Assembly: GCA_006503535.1 (NCBI GenBank)
Contig: QYRS01000009.1
Location: 248,001-312,000, forward strand
Origin: Arthrinium phaeospermum
Taxonomy: Eukaryota > Ascomycota > Sordariomycetes > Amphisphaeriales > Apiosporaceae
Reading direction: 5' to 3'
DNA length: 64,000 nt
The position numbers were made by a program, and so were the translations under genes. The notes beneath the pieces are model-generated. The model was given only the letters and a program-made list of their open reading frames with translations, ran no database searches and was not told where the DNA came from. Positions 24,401 to 36,260 of the stretch are shown piece by piece. Every line of letters starts with the position of its first letter. The stretch's first letter is position 1.

Positions 24401-27400
24401 CCGAATTCCATTCCCTTTCCTGACTCCTGAGCGCCCGCCCTCGAGAGATATATCGGGAAATACATGATTCACGTGATAATTCGGGGCAAGGGAGGCCTGC
24501 GCAGCACCGTTGAAGAAGCTTACTGTGTACGTAATGCGGCGGGCTCAGTCCCCACCGCGGGAAGGACATCCGAGAAAATGAAAGGACGCAAACCCAATGT
24601 CGTGGGGTCCGGCCGCGTCTACAGCCTCTGCTATCTGGGCACACAGGCGGCACTGCGGCACCTTTATTTTTTAATGAATACGCGACCACCTCGTAAGAGA
24701 TCTGTCAGTAGTCGGATCTCCGAATAGCGCTCCCGCCGGTGGTGCAGTCAGTAGCGCGGGGCGAAAAACACTCTGGATGAAGCAGTCGCTGATTACTGTG
24801 ATTCCTCCTTGTTCCTCCTTCGGGGGTTTCAGAAGGCGCCAGTCAGACAGCAGTTCGGCCTAGCTGGCATGGATGTCGGCGACAATTATCTTTGTAGGGC
24901 AATAACGGTCGACGGCGATGGCAATATGTCGTCGCAGCTATTGTGACAATTTCCATCCAGGGGCGGGCATTTTCTCATCCAGATTCAATGGGAGCCACCC
25001 ATCAGGCCGTCCCAAATGCTTAGCCAAGCGTCGTGGGTGTGTGGGTTGGGTAGCGTTGCGTCCGGCCGGTAGGGGCATGCAGCATGCCAGGGGTTTTGGG
25101 ATGTGGGCTTCTTTCTGCCAGCCGCTTGCAGGCCAGCCATAGCGGTTGAGATCGCGCAGTTCCTAGCAGCGCCCACTAGGATGCTAGCTTGCTAAGCGAC
25201 TGGGCAGTGGGTGGTGGGAGTTCTGGTGGGAGGCCGGGGTCGGGGATCTTCTTGTTCTTTTTTTTTCTTTCTCCTGTCTTTTTCTCAGACGAAAAGGCGC
25301 AAAATGGCATTGATCAACAGGAGTTTCCACCGCAATCACAAAAGCCACATGCGAGATCTGAGGAGTTTGTCAAGACCTGCATGGGTTTGTTCTCTTTTGG
25401 CGAATACGTACATACGTAAGCCGTTTCCATCCCCCCGGCCGCGCGAGCACTGATTGGATATGGGACGACGACGTGCGTGAAACATTATTCAAGCCGCCAT
25501 CTGATATCACATACAGCCAACATTAGACAAATACCGTATCCTAACGTCGGTCGATGCAGTGACGACAGCCCGCTACGTAATCCCCCACTGGCCCTCATTA
25601 GCCTTCGAGCTGAAGTCCATGTGCGAGACCTGGTGCGAGACCTTGGATCGCGACGTGCGAGACACGATCGCAGACAGCTGTCTATCTCGGTAGCTATCTG
25701 CATACGTTTAGCATAGTACCTACGTGACCAGATTCGAGACCCGAATACCAAGCTGCGATTTGGAATGGGAGGCCACCGGGTACAATGCGAAAAGGTCGGG
25801 TTGGCCTGCCATGCCATGCCATGCCAGCCCACGCCAGGGCAGTCTAGCAGCTTAGCGACTTACCATCCGGCCCAGCGTGCCAGTAGCTGATGGAAAATCA
25901 TCCGAACTTCAAGATGCGACGAAGGAACCCAATGAGCGCAAGATGGGTGGCCCTTGTCCCTCAGCGCCGGGTAAGTGAGTAAGGTGTGCTGCATTAACCT
26001 TCCCCCTGAACGTTTACCTTGGCTGTGCGTGGTTGATCGTCGAAACGCATGAATTGGCAGCGGGTACATCGGCAATCTTTCTTTCATGGATGATTTTCGC
26101 CGAGCCACCGTTGCGCCCAATTCTATTTTGCTTCTTTCCCTACCAGCTTTTTTTATTTTCAGATGGTGATCAACTAGAAACGTCGCGCTTACTCGGGGTA
26201 GGCGGCAGGCCATCCTTTTTCGCAATTGGCAATTGAAATGTGCGTGTGACGATCGGTCGGACATAATTGAGAATCCCTGGGCCTTACTACGTCGGTTCGG
26301 AGGTGCAAGTGCGCGCGCCAGTGTGTGTGTGTGGTAGTAATGAAGACTTTTTGGAAACAAGGAAGCGTGCACATGAAACGGCGGCTCTGCTCGTCTGCCC
26401 TTGTCCTCTGGCAAATAAGAGGCTCTGCTGAGGCGCTCAAAAGGGCAAGAAGAGGGCACAGGAGGCCTAGGACAGGGGTTGTTGGGGGTTTAGGACAGAG
26501 ACAGGCGCAGATTTGCCCTCTTTGGTGCCCTCCTGCCTCCCTGACCCCCTGCTGGGCTGCAGCTAAGCTTGAAGATTGGCTACCGATGAACGCGGCGCCG
26601 CAGGGGAAAACGCAGGAACAAAGCCATTCAGCGTGTGCAAGCCAGATGCTTGGCCAGCAGCAGCAGCCAGCAGCCAGTGGGAGGGTGGTAAGCCAGCCCA
26701 TTCCCGGCACCGACCCCACTGAACTAGCCCTCGTCCCGCCGGCCCCGCCTGCCCTTTTAGGCGGCAGGGGGCCAATTCAACCTCTAGCTTCGTTCCAAAT
26801 GCTCAGGGTCTTGACCAGCCTACGACGCTTGATTGGCTAGGGGCCGTCATTCTCCAGACTGCTCCCCCCTTTACAACGCTTGAGACCTCTCTCTTCGGTG
26901 CGCTCACTTACTCACACCTCACACCCACCTCCCAGCAGGAATCGCGTCCGATGTCCTGTCCGCCACTCAATGGCCTCCTACCGGGGCTGGTTTGCTGCTC
27001 AGGTGGATTCGCTTTGGTCCCGTCGCCTCCCTAATGCGGCCACTGGCTGCCAGTGCTAGTGTGCTGCCCATGCTCTCCAGAAACGAGAGACAATCTGGAC
27101 GGGACAAGCAACAAGGACTCGAGTTTGCAGGGGGGTATCAGATAGGATTGTTAGGATTGTAGCTCATGGGACTGGGGACAATGGGCGCACCCCACCAGCC
27201 CTGGTAACCAATGATGCCGTGTCGATCCTAGAGGACAATGGCCTGCCCGGACGTGATATGCGCGTGGTGGGTTCTTTTTTCTTTGTTCCTATTGTCCCAT
27301 TTGCCATGTGGGTAACTCGTAAAATGGCTGAGCGAGTGGTACCTGACTGCGCGTAGCGAGTAGGCGGTACCGGATTGATGGGGGGCCCTGTGCTGGTACC

Positions 27401-27832
27401 CGTACCGCCGTACCTTCCTCGCCTGCTGTAGGCCGCCCGTCTCCAGGCCCTCCTTGATTGAATACATGGACAATCGGCAAAAAGCTCAGATACGGGGTCT
27501 GACAGCTCGTGGATATTTAGAACCCTCGATTCCGGCCGTTCTGTCCAGACTTTTTGTTTCGTTCCATCTTCACTATCATTTTCACTTCTTCTCACAAGCC
27601 AAACATTCCTTCCATCCAGCATCAAACAGCCTGGGGCTTGCATTACTCATTCATTCATTCCACCACTTCAGTGAACATCACGCACGAAAAGCATCAACCG
27701 CCCGTTTCAGCAACACCATAGCCCGGCGCTCCATTCAGTCCTTCAGACAAACCCGCGGTACCCAAACCTTTTCGGCCACCGAACATACACATCCACCAAA
27801 CCACCAAAACTCAATCTACCAACACATCCAAA
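21436..27832. other. 6.4 kb gene-free divergent intergenic region
   Basis: The region lies between two divergent 5' ends (the minus-strand nuclear protein and the AA11 gene). Dozens of frames of 60-200 codons occur on both strands, but all are compositional; none shows a domain, a signal peptide with a matching body, or paired splice sites. A TACTCCGTAC motif lies at 22382-22391, a partly palindromic ATCATATATCATATATGAC near 22334-22352, and an ATGCC tandem near 25808-25825. The last about 300 bp are the probable leader of the LPMO gene. Confidence 0.5.
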
Positions 27833-29044
27833 ATGGGTCGATTCACCAGCTACGCCGCCACTCTGGCCGCTACCCTCGCCGCCACCGCCAGCGGTCACAT
27901 CATCATGAAGTCTCCCGCCCCCATCGGCAACCCGGACAACTCGCCCTTGAGCGCCGACGGCTCCAACTTCCCCTGCAAGGTTACCGGCGACCCGGCCACC
28001 TTCTACGCCAAGGGTGAGGTCACCAAGGTCCAGGCCGGTGCCAAGCAGAGCCTGTCCTTCACCGGCAGCGCCGTCCACGGCGGTGGCTCTTGCCAGCTGG
28101 CCATCACCACCGACAAGCAGCCCTCGGCCTCGACCCAGTGGTCCGTCATCCAGAGCATCGAGGGTGGCTGCCCCTCCAAGGACGGCAGCGGCCCCAGCGA
28201 GTACGAGTTCACCATCCCCGACAGCGTCCCCAGCGGCGACTACGTCTTCGCCTGGACCTGGATCTCCAAGATGTCGGGCGCCCCCGAGTACTACATGAAC
28301 TGCGCCAAGCTCCAGGTCGAGGGCGGCGGCAACAAGCGCTCCATTGACGCCCGCGCCGACGCCATGCCCAACCTTTTCGTCGCCAACCTTGCCAGCATCA
28401 ACACCTGCAAGTCCCGCGACGGTGGCTCCAGCGTCGACGTCCTGTTCCCCGAGCCCGGCCCCAACGTCATCAAGCCCGGTTCCAGCAACACCTTCTCCAA
28501 GGCCATTGGTGACCAGTGCTTCCCCAAGGGCGGCAGCGCCAAGGGTCAGCTGGCCGGAGGCAACGCTCCCTCGAACGGCGGTGGTGATGACGCTGCTCCC
28601 AGCGCCCCTGCCGTCACCTCTTCTGCCGCTGCCGCCAAGCCTACTGCCTCTGCTCCCGGCGGTGTCTTCGTGACCATGCCCCAGGGTGGTGGTGCTGCTG
28701 CTCCTACCTCGACCGCTGCTGCCTCCAAGCCTACCACCAGCGCTGCCGCTCCCGCCGCTCCCAGCGCCCCCGCTGCCGCTCCCTCTGCCCCTGCTGCTCC
28801 CGCTGCTCCCCAGCCCTCTGCCCCCAGCTCCGGCTCCGGCAGCTCCGAGGGTGCCATGAGCGGCAAGTGCACCTCCGAGGGTCAGTTCAACTGCGTCGGC
28901 GAGCAGTTCCAGCAGTGCGCCTCCGGTGCCTGGACCCCTCTTCAGGCCATGGCCGCCGGCACCAAGTGCCAGCAGGGCTTCTCCGCCTCGCTCTGGGTCC
29001 CCTCTCGCCGCCTCCGCCGCGGAACCCGCGCCGCTGCTCTGTAA
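27833..29044 (+). CDS. secreted AA11 lytic polysaccharide monooxygenase with a C-terminal chitin-binding-like module
   Basis: One exon, 403 aa. A signal peptide (residues 1-21, ending ATASG) is cut before His22, giving the N-terminal histidine needed for the copper histidine brace. His82 in SAVHGGGSC is the second ligand and Tyr154 in EYYMNC the axial tyrosine. Blocks HIIMKSPAP, DGSNFPC, SIEGGCP and FAWTW are diagnostic of family AA11, copper enzymes that oxidatively cleave chitin (family knowledge). A long Ala/Pro/Ser linker (about residues 245-340) leads to a Cys-containing module of about 45 residues (CTSEGQFNCVGEQFQQC, then AGTKCQ) resembling the X278 module found at the end of many AA11 enzymes. 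The protein ends in a basic LWVPSRRLRRG tail. Likely extracellular, acting on chitin in its own wall or in prey/debris; endogenous versus foreign substrate is unknown. Confidence 0.93.
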   Translation: MGRFTSYAATLAATLAATASGHIIMKSPAPIGNPDNSPLSADGSNFPCKVTGDPATFYAKGEVTKVQAGAKQSLSFTGSAVHGGGSCQLAITTDKQPSASTQWSVIQSIEGGCPSKDGSGPSEYEFTIPDSVPSGDYVFAWTWISKMSGAPEYYMNCAKLQVEGGGNKRSIDARADAMPNLFVANLASINTCKSRDGGSSVDVLFPEPGPNVIKPGSSNTFSKAIGDQCFPKGGSAKGQLAGGNAPSNGGGDDAAPSAPAVTSSAAAAKPTASAPGGVFVTMPQGGGAAAPTSTAAASKPTTSAAAPAAPSAPAAAPSAPAAPAAPQPSAPSSGSGSSEGAMSGKCTSEGQFNCVGEQFQQCASGAWTPLQAMAAGTKCQQGFSASLWVPSRRLRRGTRAAAL

Positions 29045-31386
29045 ATTAAACCAACAAGAGACAGACAGACAATGACGACTTGATCATCAAGTCCCATCTT
29101 TCTACTTCTCAGTTCCTGTACATATATATTTCGACCTGCCTTCGCAGCAGCCAATACCGAAAAATCGAGCAGGACTCAACCAAATTTGATCAACACTTTC
29201 TTCCATCCATCACTCGTTCGGATACCCAGAAACCCTTCTTTCTCGACTTGTACATACTTGCTTGAAAAGGGCCAAACCTTTCTTCTTCTTCACTTCACAC
29301 TTTTTTCGGTATTTGAGGCGTTTTCTGTTGCGAAGGGCATACACAGGCAGGGGGGATTGGACTTCATGATTGCGCATCTTTCACGACCATGGGACGAAAA
29401 GGGAAATACCCAAACTTCTTTAAGAGACTTGCTTGGTTTTTGAGCGGTTTCGATAGATCCAGCTAGTGGAGAACTCAATACACACCAGCTGTTGAAAACA
29501 CATAAACCTTTGATGATTGACTTCTACTCGTGATGACTACTGCTTGACGTGACTTTACGGTTGTTGGTAATGTTTTCTTAGTGAGGATCAACGACCAGCA
29601 TCCTGGCTTGGCGTTGGTTGGTCCAGTTGAAAGTCCCCTGTCCCCGCCACTTTCTTCGCGGCTTGAACCTTATCGCCTCACCTTGTAACACACATAAGAC
29701 AAAGGTGATGCCGCAGAGCCGCAGAGCTAGCCCTGTCTCCATTCCTGTCCACGCGACTGCGACGAACTGCTTTTCGAATCAAGCTTTTTTTTTTCGTCTT
29801 TTCTCTCTCTCTCTCTTTTGCCAAGAGCAATTGTGCAAGGGTTGGGATGTGTGTGCTAAGCATCGTGGCATCATTCGCTTATCTGAGCTGATCGGTGTTG
29901 GTTCGGCTCCCAAACACGGGCAGCAAGCAAACATGTCAACACCCATGTGCCTGCCATGCACGAGTCTCTGTGCACCGAATGAGGGATTTGATAAGAGAGC
30001 TACTATGTCCTGGGTACAGCTTTTGGGGCGATATTTTCCTCTCTCTCTCTCTCCTGTCTCGAGTTTCCCAGGTATGTAAGTACGTAGGCCTCAGGGATAG
30101 CGAATTGCTGGGCAGTTGTTGTACAACCTTGCATGATTGAGATCGGCCGTCCGTTCGTCCCACAGCCGCAATCAAATTCCACGATCGCTCGGATCAGCCA
30201 GCTGTGTGGAACGTCTTATTTCCCGACTGTACACCCTTGCCTAGTAGTGGCCGAGGTGATTGATTGCTGGATCTCGAAGATCGGCGGCCGCGGCTGCGAT
30301 CCTCGGCTGGCTGCTTGTGCGTATGTTCGATGAGAGGAAGGGTATCGCAATGTCCTATTGGCTTTGGGGAATGGGTGACACCTGACACGACCTTAGTGGT
30401 GATGAATGCATGCATGCAGCAGCAGCAGTATCACTCACATATGGATGACGAACAGCCACCACCCATTACGGACTTGGGCGAAACGAATAGGGGAACAATG
30501 CGATACAGCGCGGGTGAGAGGCAAACATTTGGCTTGGTTTTCGCCATTGGGATCTTACAAGTGAAAAGCAGATGGCACGCTCGTTTGCTCAACTCGGCAG
30601 GCGGTTTGCTGCGTGTTTGCCCTTTTGAGCATGCAGCCTTCATTGGCAGCAGACAAGCGATGAAACTACAGACATTGTCCTATCATCCGAGGCAACTGGC
30701 AATGAACTTGAGCCCAACAAAACAGGGGGTGTCATGTGCAAGATCTTCCCCTTCAATGAGGATGTCCTCTCGTTGAATTACGTGTTCGGTTGCCCCGGCA
30801 CCATGTGACAGAGTCGACACACTCTGCTTTGCACTGAAGCTGGAAACAAATGATATGGGAAATAACAGTACACCTATCAGTCGAGCTCTTCTTTTCTTCC
30901 TAGTATCACAGCTCAATAAGCACATAGTGTTCATCTAGGCGCTTCTGATTGATCTTGCACGTGGGATGTATTCGTCATCTCGAAGAATCATTCCGAGCTC
31001 TGACAGGATAAGGTAACCGTCCACCGCCGTTCGCCTTCCCGCGCACTTGTGCAAGATGGGGGTGCTGCCGAGTATGGTTCGACTCAATGTGTAGGAGGAA
31101 GCCAGGGGCTTTTGGTAGTCATCTGACACATCTGAGAGTGAATCGATGTAGTGTTTGGAAGAAGGAAATGGCCATCCGCCGCATCGCTTACATTTGTCCA
31201 GTAATCTAGCCAGCAGTGCATCACCACGGTCTCTTCGCAATGTGACGACAAGATGATTTAACCCAAGGACCGCTCTCATCAGCAATATCCGCTCGTATTC
31301 AACCCCAGACTTACAAACCTGTGTTGATTTCAGTATTGCACTTCCAAAGACGGCAGCAGAACCATCATCGTAGCTTCGGCGTCGAG
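29045..31386. other. gene-free spacer (one weak minus-strand frame listed separately)
   Basis: Contains the 3' flank of the AA11 gene, CT repeats near 29806-29818 and 30038-30054, and short frames without domains. Confidence 0.45.
30935..31285 (-). other. possible gene remnant or exon, minus strand
   Basis: An open frame of about 116 codons reads RDRGDALLARLLDKCKR then LGSTPILHKCAGRR. The second block is faintly ankyrin-like in spacing. A consensus donor GTAAGT on this strand lies just upstream (around 31311), so part of it could be intron or a second exon of a decayed gene overlapping the start of the 31387 gene antisense. Nothing firm supports expression. Confidence 0.2.
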
Positions 31387-32368
31387 ATGCGGCTCGAAGG
31401 AAGTGTGGTCATCTTCTGTTTGGCCATCATCGCCGCAGCGCTGCCACAGAGCAATACCACCACATCCACCGAGCGCCGTTTCCAGCCTCCACGCCACCAT
31501 CAGCATCTGGGGAATGAGGGAATAGCTGTTCGCAGCCACACTGCCAGCAATGGGACTGGCCATACCCAGATCTACTGCCACAACGAGACGGACCCTCCGA
31601 TCTACTTCAGTAACTACCAATACTAACCAACCTACTTACTTGACATTTGATGTTTCGAGACATCTTCTGACTTGATTCCGTTCAAAGCTAGCCAGCCCGA
31701 CAACGGAGGCCCCGGCGTGTATATCCTGAACGGTGACCCCGTGCGGCACGGCGCTGCGGACGGAACCATGTACTTCTTCTACGAGAACGACCATGACTTC
31801 GTGCCCTACCTGTGGACTGTCGTACGTTGCACCCTCTCTCCCCTCTCTTCGCCTGGCAATGGATAAGTAGGTAGATGATCAACCTGCTGACACGGTACCT
31901 TTCCAGATCCCGCCCGGGGGCGCCGTCTTCGTGACGCCGTGCCCGACCTTCGAGGGCCGGATCGTGCGCGGGGACGCCTCCAACTTCGACGGCACGAAGC
32001 ACCTGCTCGGCACCTGGACGGAGCTGAGCTGGAACCGGAACGGGACGGCCTGGGGCGACGTCTCGCTGCTCGAGGGCAACGACGGGCCCGTGCTCATCCA
32101 GGCGCTCGACGACGACGCCGCCGGCAAGTACAAGGGGTTCTCGATCGACGTCCTCAGCGACGCGCCGGCGGGGGCGTGGGCGCAGAAGGCCGGTACGGGG
32201 TCGTGGTGTCTGGACAAGATCACCAGCGAGGGGGGCAATAGCGTGACCAGGGCGTGGGAGACGCGGTTTCTGGATCCGAATAGTGTTTATTTGGAGGATA
32301 GTATCAATCCGGTCATCAATTCGAATAACGGGAGGTTCGCTGTTACGTTTTATGCGGGGATCGTCTGA
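31387..32368 (+). CDS. small secreted protein of unknown function (272 aa)
   Basis: Three exons are proposed: 31387-31609, 31688-31821 and 31907-32368. Intron 2 is clear (GTACGT donor, CTGAC branch, CCAG acceptor, phase 0). Intron 1 (GTAACT donor, AAAG acceptor, 78 nt, phase 1) is the only nearby pair that keeps frame and is less certain. The product starts with a hydrophobic signal peptide (SVVIFCLAIIAAA), followed by a Thr/His-rich segment with N-glycosylation sequons. The body is about 190 residues, with FYENDHDFVPYLWTVIPPGG, FEGRIVRGDASNFDGT, LSWNRNGTAWGDVSLLEGND, then SVYLEDSINPVINSNNGRF. This layout resembles secreted beta-rich fungal proteins seen in many ascomycetes, loosely like antigenic-thaumatin proteins (weak inference). 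No catalytic motif is seen. Confidence 0.7.
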
Positions 32369-33145
32369 ATCTCTTACTACAACGACAACGGGTGGCATTT
32401 AATTGAGATACATGAGTGACGGATGAATAGACGGGATAGCCAGTGACTTAGTACTATCTTCAATGTGGACTCATCGTGTCTGAATGGGTATATGACTGGA
32501 CGCGCTTAGTGAGTGGTTACCCTAGAGAGGCGAAGAGACCATCGCAAGAGGTAAAACTTACACCACTTTAAGACACTGTATTAGGACTATGCGATGCCCA
32601 AACTGGGTCATGCGACTGAAGCCTACCAGTCTCGATGGAAGTGGGATTTGAGTGCTGACGTACTTAATATAGCGGTACCTGGATTGATCCCTTGCATCTG
32701 GTTGGCGAATCTGGAAAGCGGGGACGGGACTACACACCATCACGATATAACATAAAAAGCAAGACCTCTTCGGCACGTCATACTGCAGAGCCCCCAATAC
32801 TACTAGAAGCATTCGGTGCAATGAACCTTCATTTCGGTAGCCTCCCAAGATACTGACGTGAGAGTAGGTATGCACAGTGTTTTTGATGGTAGAAGGGGGG
32901 CCCTATGTCGGGTTTATCTTCTCGGTTCATGTGGATTGATCAAACTCAATGGGAGAATGGTATTCGCAGAACAAAACACGACATCCATCAATAGACACTC
33001 TGCCTTTCCCTATCTCCGGTTGTGGTGAGCCGCCTGCCTCATAAATTACGTACTTTAATTATATCAAGCGGAAAAGTAATACAACTGCTTGCTTGATACC
33101 CAACACAATTTATTTACCCACCGACCGATTCAGGATATAGCAACC
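32369..33145. other. spacer carrying one copy of a diverged direct repeat
   Basis: No gene is seen. Positions 32661-32813 resemble 33981-34107 on the other side of the next gene. The last 100 bp are the likely promoter of that gene. Confidence 0.5.
32661..32813 (+). repeat. diverged direct repeat, left copy
   Basis: It shares with 33981-34107, in the same order, CCCTTGCATC, CTACACACCATCAC and ACTGCAGA...TACT.CTAGAAGCATT. It carries about 24 nt extra in the middle. The repeats bracket the Gfd2-like gene and may be solo-LTR or other transposon remnants, or the scar of a segmental duplication. Confidence 0.6.
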
Positions 33146-33955
33146 ATGGAAATTCAACTTCCCCCCAATCGCAACATGTCCGAGTGGCCTTTCAAATCAA
33201 GTTCATCGATACGGCGAGTAGCTCATTTCAAAACAGCAGCGGGACGTCAGTTTGCCAATAGCAAGCTGTGGAACTGTGCCACGTTAACCCAGAATGCCCG
33301 CGACTGCGCGTTCGTCGGGCTCGACATCGAGGGCCGAGAAAGTTCGCCCACGCAGCTGGGACTCGCCTACCTGGCGGAGATGCCAACAGATCCCTCGTTG
33401 CCCACTGGTCCGCTCCGGTCGTTGAAGGAAAAGATCGGCTGCCGACTAACATGCATCAACATCAAAGGAGGTGAACAGGATGGTAGTCGCCGCATACGCT
33501 TCCATCCTTGCCAGTTCGCCAACAAGAACAGCGAAGTAGACGCGTTCGAAGTGGAAAGCGTTCTGGTCGAGTTGCTGTCGGGCTGGAAAGCCCGGAGCGG
33601 TAAGAAATTCCTGGTGCTGGTGGGCTTCTCCATGGCTACGGAGCTTCAGGCCTTACTGTCCCGATGGCCTCTGGCAGTCCAGCACCTTGATGGCTGGTTG
33701 GACGCGAGGGACCTAGCCCGGGAAAGAACAGTAGCAGCGACAGCAGGAAAGGGAAAATGCAATTTTACGTCTCTTCACCGAAACGTACTCGGCTTGGGGA
33801 TCCAGGATGTGTACTTGAGAAGTCACAACGCTGCAGCCGACGCCTTGATGGCATTGGTGCTGCTACTGGCGATCTGGGACTCTTTACTCCAAAACCGCAT
33901 GTTGCAACCCATTGCATGCCGCCCCGGTAGGTCAAGACCAAAGAATAGAAAATGA
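33146..33955 (+). CDS. Gfd2/YDR514C-like RNase-H-fold (DEDDh exonuclease-type) protein
   Basis: A single exon of 269 aa from the ATG at 33146 (context CAACCATGG; an in-frame upstream ATG exists at the open frame start). The protein resembles the fungal Gfd2/YDR514C C-terminal domain, a 3'-5' exonuclease fold: motif I is FVGLDIEG (Asp-x-Glu) followed by PTQLGLAYL, motif II is LVGFSMATELQALL, and motif III is SHNAAADALMALVLL with the His-x4-Asp arrangement. In motif II the usual G-H....D-L reads G-F....E-L, an Asp-to-Glu change that may weaken metal binding. Length is typical of the stand-alone fungal paralogues. Substrate and role are unknown. These genes are often multi-copy and variable, which fits its repeat-flanked setting. 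Confidence 0.7.
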   Translation: MEIQLPPNRNMSEWPFKSSSSIRRVAHFKTAAGRQFANSKLWNCATLTQNARDCAFVGLDIEGRESSPTQLGLAYLAEMPTDPSLPTGPLRSLKEKIGCRLTCINIKGGEQDGSRRIRFHPCQFANKNSEVDAFEVESVLVELLSGWKARSGKKFLVLVGFSMATELQALLSRWPLAVQHLDGWLDARDLARERTVAATAGKGKCNFTSLHRNVLGLGIQDVYLRSHNAAADALMALVLLLAIWDSLLQNRMLQPIACRPGRSRPKNRK

Positions 33956-36260
33956 CCAGATTTAAGATATGGGGTTGTATGCTTACTTACAGTACTTACC
34001 TACCTTGAACCCTTGCATCCGGCAGATTCACCGATAGGCGGGGGCTACACACCATCACAGTAGTGAGCGCGTTACACTGCAGACCCGCAAGTACTGCTAG
34101 AAGCATTTGATATACCCTCCAAGAATCGATGACTACCGCACATGGAATATACCAAGGTAAAGTATCTAATATTCTTCCTCTTCTAAACTGGTCTGAAATC
34201 CAGCATCGAGACAGCGACAGGCTGGCTGATGTCGCTAATGTGCGCCTCGCATAACCCTCGATACCTATCTCGTCAATTGACGGTAGGCATGAATGACTAG
34301 ACGGCATGGTCGGCGGTGCGGTCGCCGACGCTCAACATACACCGCCACATAGAACAACCTTCCACTATTTAATCTTCAAAAGGAAGGAAGGACTGCGTAG
34401 CTTAGGAGCATGCATGTCGGCGACGGGTCGGGCTCGACAACTAAAAGAGGGACCGAATACGCCTTCGAGGCATATATTCTCCTACACATTGAGATGGCCT
34501 CAGACAGACATAAGATGCTTTTCACTTGTGAGTCCCCATTTTTATGTCGACGATCACTGCTGAGCGGCCTTTGGGACTCTCTATTCGCATGCGGATATAT
34601 AAGAAGCCGCTGTTGGTATCATATGCCGTCTCATCCGATCCAGCACCTGAACTGGCGTTGGGTAGGTAGATGCGATGTTTTTCAAGACGACAGCAGTCGT
34701 CGTTACATTTGACTGGCACCGAGGTCCCCAGGCCTGATTGGCCAAGCAAGTTCAGGTATTCGGTAACTAAACCCCCGACCGACTCATGGCCCGGAAGCTT
34801 GTCGTAGCCGGCACTAGCCAGTAACAAGATACGACGTAGAGGTGGTATTGGTTTGCAGATCTGCTAAAACCAACCTTCAAGATGCTCTTCTAAGAAGTCA
34901 TTCGCGACGGGTATCCCACTTGAGGTTGCATTCGAAGGATGCATAACGAATCATAGATATCGCTCACCGTATGCCCACTACCACGAGAAAGATGCAAGTT
35001 TGGAAGCCTGCTCAGGGCTTTCTGCTGTATGAAATGTGAGAAGGGAAAGAAGAGAAAGCAACATGTGTCGTCCTTGGTGATCTGGTTGCCACCCCTTTTA
35101 GCGGCTCCTTCACGGCACCACTTACATGAACCTTGAAGGCGGCCTTTTGAGTTCGAGAACGCAATTACCAGTGCATATGTCGCCTTTCCCTTCGAATGGC
35201 ACAGGACGGGGAGGATAGGACGATGAACAAGGACATCGCTGGTTTGATTGACATTGGACAAGGCGAGAAAATGGCCACCGCTCATTTGGACAGGCCATCA
35301 GCTCGAGTCAGCGAGAGCGAGAAAAGATAAGACGACGAACTTCGGGTGAGGGGTTGAAATAAAGCTCATGGGCGAGGGGTCGAGACTCCGGAAGGCCGAG
35401 ATCATGAGCCTCGAATCTGGCCTGGGGGGCGATCACTCATCAACAAATTCTCCGAAGTGCATTGGTCTAGACTCGGGGCCATCTGAGTTACAGCGTTCAC
35501 CCTGGTGGGAGGTTATTGTGATAGCGTCCCTCTCCCTGCAACTACCTTTTTGGGGCCTTCCCCGGCAAGATGGCCAACCAGGTTCTTTCTTCAGAGAGAG
35601 GAACTTGTAGCCAGGCCCAGATGCTTTCTCGAGCGCATGGGGGCGAGAGACGAGTCTAGTAGTTAACTAAAGCTTGCGTACTCGGCAACCAACTGTGCCT
35701 GCGGTAATATGAGGTCAATGATTTCATGTTGTCGACCGCACCTCTGGCAGTTGTTTGCTCCCTTCTTGTTCATTGATCCGGAACCTCATAGGACTATTTC
35801 CCCCCAACGACATGCAAGTAGCCGCCGAGAACCAGGTGTGGCTGTTAGGTTTATATTGCAGAGATATTAACAAATAACGGGACACTGCACTGCCGGGACT
35901 GCAATACCCGTCCTCACCCCATCATCGGCTATACCTAGCCTCCGGAGTGGATCCCAAGGGACCGGGGGCCCAGCTCTCCACAATCCCCCCAGCCCCAGGG
36001 GCTCATGATCTCCTCGTTCTTGGGTCCCTCATCCGACAGTCTAGGCCGAGGGCTGGCTGGTTGATAGATACCCAAATAGGGGCGAGAGTAGACGGAGAGA
36101 GAGAGAGCGACCAATTGATACGTAGGTGCGGGCTATATCATCACACCGTGCCGCCCCCATAGACTTGGTTTCGAAACACCCCACCTCACTCTTCCTCACC
36201 AGTCGGGCAGCTTATCCTTCTCTCGGAAGCTTGGCCTTGATTCTATACCTGGTAGCCACC
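33956..36260. other. gene-free spacer with the right copy of the direct repeat
   Basis: Apart from the repeat at 33981-34107, the 2.3 kb hold no recognisable gene. An AGAGAGAGAG run lies near 36097-36108. The end is the promoter/leader of the OPT transporter. Confidence 0.5.
33981..34107 (+). repeat. diverged direct repeat, right copy
   Basis: Partner of 32661-32813. Shared blocks are CCCTTGCATC at about 34010, CTACACACCATCAC at about 34045 and CTAGAAGCATT at about 34097. Confidence 0.6.
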
